This document shows, piece by piece, positions 5,984 through 11,212 of a stretch of DNA of 11,212 nt. The position numbers and the translations under genes are program-made. Source of the DNA: Paracoccaceae bacterium. GTDB taxonomy: Bacteria > Pseudomonadota > Alphaproteobacteria > Rhodobacterales > Rhodobacteraceae. The notes under the pieces were generated by a model. It had not been told where the DNA came from, did no database searches, and saw nothing but the letters and a program-made list of their open reading frames with translations. Position 1 is the stretch's first letter; the number at the start of each line of letters is the position of its first letter. Location: the NCBI GenBank assembly GCA_007123625.1, contig SKKS01000150.1, positions 1 to 11,212 of the forward strand, given 5' to 3'.

Positions 5984-6817
5984 ATGAAGAACTCAGCGAT
6001 CACCCTCGCAGTCTGCGGGGCGTTAATGGCGTGCAGTGGTGGTGGTGGGTCTGGGTCTGGTGGAAGCGGCCAGATTGCGCCCATCCCCACAGCCGAACAA
6101 CGCTACACGGGCGACGTCACGTCGATTACGTATGACCCGGACACCGACACGCTGAACGTGCAGGGCGATCCGTTCGACCTTTCCGGGGCTTTCCGGCGCG
6201 TGCCTGGACGCGATGTCCGCGGCTTCGCGGCGTTCGAAAACGTCGGCGGCGCGCGTCGATATCTGGCTCTGGTCCGCACGGATGCGGATTACGACCTTGC
6301 AGCCGGTGTGGTGGGCACTCCGATCCGGCTCGACTCGGAATTCGGCGGCACGATGCTGGCGCGCGGCGAAACCCCAGAGATGCCGCGCGAGGTCGAGGTG
6401 ACGCACGTTGGGAGCTACGCGGGCGTGCGCAATGTCGGCACCAATGTGGGTGCGGATACATCCGGCGCACTTTTGCAACGCACCGAAGGGCGTGTGCGGC
6501 TTGATCTGGATTTCTTCGCCGATCAGCGCAGTGCCGATGGTGCGCGTGCCGGCAGCATCGAGGGCGTCATTTTTGATCGCCGGAGCATGGACGAAGTGGT
6601 ATTTGTGAACGGTCGTCGGCAACCCGTCACGCTGGATGATGTCGTTCTGGTGTTCACCGCAATCGACGCTCAAGGCAACTTTTCTGGGACTGCCAACGGG
6701 CTGTCGGGTGGCACTGGCACCTTCGACGGCATGATCGCGGGTGAAGGGGCTGCGGCCTCTGCCGGGGTGGTGGTGTTCGGAACCGAACGCGGCGCCTTTA
6801 TCGCCCGGGCGCAATGA
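5984..6817 (+). CDS. TbpB-like beta-barrel surface lipoprotein, predicted Slam substrate
   Basis: This 277-residue protein starts with a lipoprotein signal peptide ending in the lipobox LMAC, with lipidated Cys17. The mature N-terminus is a glycine-serine tether (SGGGGSGSGGSG), much like the anchor of TbpB and other Slam cargoes. The rest is strand-rich with repeated Gly and aromatic residues. The C-terminal half holds alternating segments such as GRVRLDLDFFAD, GSIEGVIFD, NFSGTANGLSG, GTFDGMIAG and AGVVVFGTERGAF. This fits one TbpB-type (PF01298-like, transferrin-binding-protein-like) beta-barrel lobe; TbpB itself has two lobes. It ends 19 bases before the Slam-like gene, so the two form an operon. 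The ligand is unknown; transferrin binding should not be assumed for this organism. The start is set by the lipobox; the in-frame ATG at 5885 is too far upstream. No strong Shine-Dalgarno sequence is visible. Confidence 0.8.
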   Translation: MKNSAITLAVCGALMACSGGGGSGSGGSGQIAPIPTAEQRYTGDVTSITYDPDTDTLNVQGDPFDLSGAFRRVPGRDVRGFAAFENVGGARRYLALVRTDADYDLAAGVVGTPIRLDSEFGGTMLARGETPEMPREVEVTHVGSYAGVRNVGTNVGADTSGALLQRTEGRVRLDLDFFADQRSADGARAGSIEGVIFDRRSMDEVVFVNGRRQPVTLDDVVLVFTAIDAQGNFSGTANGLSGGTGTFDGMIAGEGAAASAGVVVFGTERGAFIARAQ

Positions 6818-6836
6818 CCGGCGCAGGTGACTGCCG

Positions 6837-8225
6837 ATGAGGACGGTCTGTCGCCTGCTCTGCCACGCTGTCGCGCTGATGCTTGGCGTGGCGATTGCAG
6901 GGCTTGAGCCGCGCGCGGCGCGGGCCGAGGGGGCGGGGATCACGCTGGACCGCGACGAGTCCATCCTGCTTGGTCGGCAGATCCTGACACGCGGTCGGCC
7001 CGAGATCGCCCTCGCGCTGGCGCGTGCGCTGGTCGAGCGCGACGCGCGCGATGCGGATGCGCTGGTGCTGCTGGCGGCGGCCCTGCAGCACACTGGCGCC
7101 TTTGACGAAGCGCGCGCGGTTGCCCACGCGGCCTATGCTGCGGCTGACACCGATGAGCAGAGGTTCGAGGCCGCGATGCTGGCCGGGCGGTCGGATTTCC
7201 ACCGGGGGGCGCATTCGCGCGCGCAGTTGTGGCTGCGCCGTGCCGCCCATTCCGCCCCGGACGCCGAGGCCCGCGAAGCCGCTGAACGCAACTTCAACCA
7301 CGCCCGGCGCGCCAATCCGCTGGATCTGCGCGCAAGTCTTGGCATTACCGCGTCCTCCAACATCAACGATGGCACCAGCACCGAGGTCATTGACCTGTTT
7401 GGTATCCCCTTCCGCCTGCAAGGCGCGTCGCGGGCGCTGTCCGGCATCGAATTCGCGCTTGATATGCGGCTGCGATACCGCATTGCCGAAACCGCGCGCA
7501 GCAATACGGCCCTGACCGCCGCGCTGTCGTCGCGCAGCTACCGGCTGTCCAGCGACGCCCGCGCGCAGGCCCCGGAGGCCCGCGCCAGCGACTATGCCTT
7601 TCAGAGCGCCGAGGTGGGCATCGTCCATCGCATGGCGGTCGCCGACAACACGGCCGTCCACGAAATCGCCGGCCGGTTCGGCCGGTCGTGGTACGGGGGC
7701 GACCCGCTGAGCGATTTCGCGCAGCTTGAGCTGTCGCGCATGGTTCAGTTGCGCCCCGGCACCAGCCTTCGTTTCGCGCTCAGTGGCCAGCATCAGCGCC
7801 GCCACGACAGCGCGGCGCGGTCGGCCACGGTCCTTGGCGCGCAGGTCGAGGCGGCGCATGTTCTTGACAGCGGGGCGAACCTGCTGGTGATGGCCGCGTT
7901 TCGGCAGACGGATGCCCAGGCGTCGCATGTCCGCAACACCGCGCAGCGGGCCTTGGTCAGCTATACAATGGCCGAACCGGTGGCGGGTATGCGGCTGACG
8001 TCCAGCGTGGATCTGGAGCAGCGCCGCTTTCCTGCCGATGCGATGCAGCCCGACGGACGGCGCGACCTGCGCGGCACGCTGGGGCTTTCGGCCAGCTTCG
8101 AGACGATCGAATACATGGGGTTCTCGCCATCGCTGAACGTGCGGTATTCGCGTACCCGGTCCAATGTCGCGGTGCACGAGCGCCGTTCGATTGACGTCTT
8201 CATGGGTGTCAATTCGCGCTTCTGA
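6837..8225 (+). CDS. Slam-family outer-membrane translocon (surface lipoprotein assembly modifier)
   Basis: This 462-residue protein has a signal peptide with cleavage predicted after ARA at residue 30. A helical TPR-like periplasmic domain spans about 38-150, with Ala/Leu-rich repeats such as ALVLLAAALQHTGAFDEARA. From about residue 160 a transmembrane beta-barrel begins at NPLDLRASLGI. It carries the Slam-like SSNINDGTS signature (173-181) and ends in terminal Phe, the usual BAM signal, preceded by a RSNVAVHERRSIDVF-type last strands region. This order matches Slam proteins (PF04575, formerly DUF560), the outer-membrane translocons of type XI secretion that deliver lipoproteins to the cell surface. 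AGGTGA lies 6 bases before the ATG. The immediately upstream lipoprotein is the obvious cargo. The assignment rests on domain order and motif recall, not on a database search. Confidence 0.85.
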   Translation: MRTVCRLLCHAVALMLGVAIAGLEPRAARAEGAGITLDRDESILLGRQILTRGRPEIALALARALVERDARDADALVLLAAALQHTGAFDEARAVAHAAYAAADTDEQRFEAAMLAGRSDFHRGAHSRAQLWLRRAAHSAPDAEAREAAERNFNHARRANPLDLRASLGITASSNINDGTSTEVIDLFGIPFRLQGASRALSGIEFALDMRLRYRIAETARSNTALTAALSSRSYRLSSDARAQAPEARASDYAFQSAEVGIVHRMAVADNTAVHEIAGRFGRSWYGGDPLSDFAQLELSRMVQLRPGTSLRFALSGQHQRRHDSAARSATVLGAQVEAAHVLDSGANLLVMAAFRQTDAQASHVRNTAQRALVSYTMAEPVAGMRLTSSVDLEQRRFPADAMQPDGRRDLRGTLGLSASFETIEYMGFSPSLNVRYSRTRSNVAVHERRSIDVFMGVNSRF

Positions 8226-8262
8226 CCCCTTGCCGCATATCCGGCGCGGCGGGGGCGCGCGC

Positions 8263-10749
8263 TCAGAATCGATCCAGCAACCGACGCAGATAGTCGAGTT
8301 CGGCCTCGGGGCGGTCCAGCTCGGCTGACCGGCGGCGCAACTCGTCCAGCAATTCCTGCGCCCGGCGGCGTGCCTCCTCGCCTTGCAGCATGTCGTCGTC
8401 GGTGCCGACTTCGCCGCCCAGCGACCGGCCAAGCGGGTCGCGGCTGCCGTCGCGTCCGCCATCGGCCTGCGCTTCGCCCTGCTCGCCGCGGTCGCGCTGG
8501 TCCTGCGCCTGCGCCTGGTTCATCTGGCGCATCCCTTCGCGCAGCGCTTCCATCGCCTCGGCCTGCCGGTCCAGCGCGCCTGCGGCATCGCCCTCGCGAA
8601 GGGCTTCCTCGGCTTCCTCCATCGCGCGCTGCGCGTCCTCAAGGGCTTCCAGCGCGGCCTCGCCCTCGGCGGTGCCTTCGCCGGGCATGGGCTGCAACTG
8701 CTGGTCGCGTAGCATGTCGCGCAGGGCGCGCTGGCGCTCTGCCAGATCATCTGCACCGGGCGCTGCACCCGCGCCTTCGCCCTCATCCTCGCCCTGTGCG
8801 CCGGGAGGGCCGCGATTGAACTGGTCCTGAAACTCGCGGAACGTGTCGTCGGCCAGATCCTGCTGCTCCCGCAGGGTGTCGCCCAACCCTTCCATCATTT
8901 CGTTGCCTTCGCCGCCTTGGCCGTCGCCTTCGACGAACTCAAGGTTCTCGAGCAGCATTTCAAGCTGCGCCATCAACTCGGCGGCTTCTTCCATGCGGCC
9001 CTGCTCCATCAACTCCTGAATGCGGTCCAGAAGCTCCTGGATCTGGTCCTGCGTGATTTCCATCGAGTCGCCGTCGGGGGGCGCCTCGCCGCGTTCGCGG
9101 GGTTGCTGGGCGAGTTCCTGCATGTAGTCGCGCATAGCTTCGCGCAGCTCGTCCATCAACTCTGCGATCTCGGACGGATCGGCGCCCGAGCGCATGGCCT
9201 CTTCCAGCCGCTCCTGCGCGCGGCGCAGGCGTTCGCGGGCGTCGGCCAGGTCGCCCTCTTCCAGCAGGATCGCCAGATCCCACAGACTTTGCGCCAGGTC
9301 ATCGCGCAGGGTGTCGTCGTCCAGCCCGTCGCGCAGGCTGGTTTGCAGCAACGCCTGCGCGGCACGAAAGCGCGGAATCACGCCATTGCTACGAAACACG
9401 TCTTCGGGACGGTGGGCGATGGCGCGCATCAACTGGTCGGCGCGGGCAGCGTTCTCGCGCGACCACAGGATATCGCGGCGCAGTTCGATCACCGCCGCCG
9501 CCATCGGATCAAAGAACCGCCGCCCTGGCAGGACCACCTCGGTCGTTTCTGTTTCGCCGGTCTGGCCGCGCGCATCCTCGACCTGCAGCGCGATGGTGAC
9601 GGGCATGTTGGCCCAGGGGTGTTGTGACAGGTCGCCGAACAGCGCTTCGCTGAATTCAGCCCGCGATCCGGTCATTGGCATGGGCAGGTCCAGCACGATC
9701 GGCGCGCGTGGCTCGGGGTCGGCGGCCAGCCCGTGGCGCCGCTCCACGGCATCCAGGTCCAGCGCAATCTCGGCACTGCCGCCGGTAACGCCGTAATCGT
9801 CCTGCGCGCGGAATTCCTGACGCATGAGGCCGCCGCGCTCGCGTTCCATGACGCCGGCCAAGGCCACTTGCGGGGGCTGGTCCTCGAGCATGGTGATTTC
9901 CCAGTCGCGCCCCGCGGGGCCGCGAATGCTCAGCCGCCCGCTGCGCAGCACCTCGAAGTCCTGCGCCATGTTTTGCGGGTCCGGCTCGGTCCGGCCTGAC
10001 AGCGATTCGACCACGCTCATCACGCCCGGCTGGCCATAGAACCGCACGGTCACTCGGGTGCCTTCGGGAAGTTGCAGCGCGGTGCGGTCCACGTCGTTCA
10101 GATACAGGCTTGGCCGCCCGGTATACGAAGGCGGTTGCGCCCAGGCCTCCCACGACGGGCCGAGCGCCACGGCCTCGGCCCGGCCGGGAATCTGCGCCAG
10201 CCCGGTGGCCTCGGTCACGCGCGAAGGGGCACCGAACAGCACCGACAGGGCAAAGCCCGTCAGCGCCACATAGCGCAAGGCGAACGGGTCGAAGCGCGCC
10301 AGCTTAAGATCGCCCGGAACGGCCCGCGCGGTGACCAGCACCGCGGTCATCCGCCGCAGATGCGCCTGCCACACAGCGTTCGAGGCAGGATCTTCGCGCC
10401 CCACCACCTGTGCGTCGGCAAGGGCGGTAAGTGGACGCCCGGGAAGGGACCGGTCCAGCCGGTCCAGCGCATCGGCCCGGCGCGGCGGTGAAAACCGCCA
10501 CAGCCCGACCGCAAGCGCCACCAGCATAAGCACACCTGCGCCCAACAGAAGCCAGGTCATCAGTACCGGCGGCAACCTGTCCTGCACCCCAAAGCCCAGC
10601 GCGGCGGCGGTGAACAGCACCAGTGTGGACACGGGCCAGAAAGCACGCGCCAGCCGTTCGGCCCAAAGCCCCGCCAGCGTCCGGCGCAACGGTTCGCGCA
10701 GGAGCGTTGTGGGTTCAGGTATCGCCCGGCTTCGGATAACGCGTCTCAT
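8263..10749 (-). CDS. TIGR02302 / DUF4175 family membrane protein with low-complexity C-terminus
   Basis: This 828-residue protein has transmembrane helices at about 37-55, 62-83 and 157-174. An extracytoplasmic beta-rich region (about 190-450) follows. The last third (about 500-828) is Glu/Gln/Met/Ala-rich helical low-complexity sequence, with units such as LMDELREAM, LMEQGRMEEAAELM and MEALREGMRQMNQ. The end is strongly conserved for the family: DPLGRSLGG, then RAQELLDELRRRS, then LDYLRRLLDRF. This is TIGR02302 (PF13779), alphaproteobacterial and of unknown function. The start at 10749 follows a GAAAGGG site (10754-10760) and fits the N-terminus MRRVIRSRAIPEP; a longer start at 10845 would overlap lysA. 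It lies 25 bases after lysA, so the two are co-transcribed. It converges on the Slam gene with a 37-base gap that holds no convincing terminator. Confidence 0.92.
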   Translation of the reverse strand: MRRVIRSRAIPEPTTLLREPLRRTLAGLWAERLARAFWPVSTLVLFTAAALGFGVQDRLPPVLMTWLLLGAGVLMLVALAVGLWRFSPPRRADALDRLDRSLPGRPLTALADAQVVGREDPASNAVWQAHLRRMTAVLVTARAVPGDLKLARFDPFALRYVALTGFALSVLFGAPSRVTEATGLAQIPGRAEAVALGPSWEAWAQPPSYTGRPSLYLNDVDRTALQLPEGTRVTVRFYGQPGVMSVVESLSGRTEPDPQNMAQDFEVLRSGRLSIRGPAGRDWEITMLEDQPPQVALAGVMERERGGLMRQEFRAQDDYGVTGGSAEIALDLDAVERRHGLAADPEPRAPIVLDLPMPMTGSRAEFSEALFGDLSQHPWANMPVTIALQVEDARGQTGETETTEVVLPGRRFFDPMAAAVIELRRDILWSRENAARADQLMRAIAHRPEDVFRSNGVIPRFRAAQALLQTSLRDGLDDDTLRDDLAQSLWDLAILLEEGDLADARERLRRAQERLEEAMRSGADPSEIAELMDELREAMRDYMQELAQQPRERGEAPPDGDSMEITQDQIQELLDRIQELMEQGRMEEAAELMAQLEMLLENLEFVEGDGQGGEGNEMMEGLGDTLREQQDLADDTFREFQDQFNRGPPGAQGEDEGEGAGAAPGADDLAERQRALRDMLRDQQLQPMPGEGTAEGEAALEALEDAQRAMEEAEEALREGDAAGALDRQAEAMEALREGMRQMNQAQAQDQRDRGEQGEAQADGGRDGSRDPLGRSLGGEVGTDDDMLQGEEARRRAQELLDELRRRSAELDRPEAELDYLRRLLDRF

Positions 10750-10774
10750 TATGCCCTTTCGGGCTGGATTCGGA

Positions 10775-11212
10775 TCACAGCCATTGTGGGATGGTATCGC
10801 GCGCAAGCATCTCGTCAAAGGTCGGGCGCGCCCGGATGACCGCAAATTGATCGCCCTTGACCATGACTTCGGGGATCAGGGGGCGGGTGTTGTACTCGCT
10901 GGCCATCACCGCGCCATAGGCTCCTGCCGACCGAAACGCCACCAGCGCGCCCGGTTCCAGCTGCGGCAGAGGCCGCCCCTTGGCGAATGTGTCTCCCGAT
11001 TCGCAGACCGGGCCGACAATGTCATAGGGTTGGAACTCCGTCCCCGCCGTGGGTTCGGTCAGCGGCACGATGTCATGATGCGCGCCATACATGGCCGGGC
11101 GGATCAGGTCGTTCATGGCCGCGTCAAGGATCAGGAAATCGCGCCCCTCGCCCTGCTTCACATAGATTACCTGCGCCACCAGCACGCCGGCGTTGCCGAC
11201 GATCAGGCGCCC
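10775..11212 (-). CDS. lysA: Diaminopimelate decarboxylase, C-terminal part
   Basis: The visible 145 residues are the C-terminal part of a PLP-dependent fold-III decarboxylase; the rest lies beyond the window end, where the frame stays open. The fragment begins GRLIVGNAGVLVAQVIYVK and contains DAAMNDLIRPAMYGAHHDI, then GPVCESGDTFAKGRPLP, where the CESGD motif supplies the active-site Cys and Glu from one subunit to its partner, and finally AYGAVMASEYNTRPL. These are standard for LysA, which converts meso-diaminopimelate to lysine and CO2 in the last step of lysine synthesis. It is the upstream gene of an apparent operon with the TIGR02302 gene. A GTG at 11183-11185 is internal, not the start. 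Confidence 0.96.
   Translation of the reverse strand, partial: GRLIVGNAGVLVAQVIYVKQGEGRDFLILDAAMNDLIRPAMYGAHHDIVPLTEPTAGTEFQPYDIVGPVCESGDTFAKGRPLPQLEPGALVAFRSAGAYGAVMASEYNTRPLIPEVMVKGDQFAVIRARPTFDEMLARDTIPQWL

Noticed and set aside
8226..8262. Possible terminator between the convergent Slam-like and TIGR02302 genes
   Set aside because: Only a 5-bp GCCGC/GCGGC pairing with a 9-base loop is seen, with no T-tract on either strand.
6798..8462. 554-residue minus-strand open frame across the Slam-like gene
   Set aside because: It has an Arg/Gln/His-rich composition without recognisable motifs. The plus strand has a signal peptide, TPR-like domain and barrel strands, and a clean ribosome binding site.
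8917..9627. 236-residue plus-strand open frame opposite the TIGR02302 gene
   Set aside because: It is a mirror of the low-complexity helical region; it has no ribosome binding site or domain, and the minus-strand protein is conserved.
1..11212. CRISPR array, insertion sequence, tRNA, integrase or attachment site
   Set aside because: No regularly spaced repeats, transposase motifs, terminal inverted repeats or tRNA-like cloverleaf were seen; the genes are mostly core-type with uniform high GC.

Overview
The window is high-GC, densely coded chromosomal DNA. Its gene content points to an alphaproteobacterium, most likely Rhodobacterales (Rhodobacteraceae). The grounds are an alphaproteobacterial-type L28, a TIGR02186/Alph_Pro_TM protein beside a TauE/SafE exporter, and a TIGR02302 (DUF4175) low-complexity membrane protein directly downstream of lysA. 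Genus and species cannot be read from the sequence.

Layout. Bases 1-1245 (+) hold the end of one ABC permease and a complete second permease of the BmpA-linked nucleoside/simple-sugar type. Bases 1293-2974 (+) hold a TauE/SafE (TSUP) anion exporter whose stop overlaps the start of a TIGR02186 periplasmic/membrane protein. Bases 3032-3763 (-) encode an exported alpha/beta-hydrolase (lipase/esterase-like). It diverges from a Nudix hydrolase (3830-4288, +), which is followed by the MeaB-type GTPase (4352-5362, +). The ribosomal protein L28 gene rpmB (5489-5782, +) has its own good sigma70-like promoter and a strong intrinsic terminator. Bases 5984-8225 (+) form a two-gene cassette: a lipoprotein with a glycine-rich tether and TbpB-like beta-barrel features, then an outer-membrane protein with an N-terminal TPR-like domain and a C-terminal beta-barrel, recognised as a Slam (surface lipoprotein assembly modifier) homologue. 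Bases 8263-11212 (-) hold lysA (5' end outside the window) followed by the TIGR02302 gene.

The most notable part is the 5984-8225 cassette. It looks like a compact type XI secretion (Slam) system: one translocon and one dedicated surface lipoprotein, with no TonB-dependent receptor or other known partner in the window. Slam systems are an established family, so the machinery is not new. The cargo and its ligand are unidentified. The other genes are metabolic or housekeeping genes; most junctions are tight, and several show stop/start overlap or short gaps that imply co-transcription.
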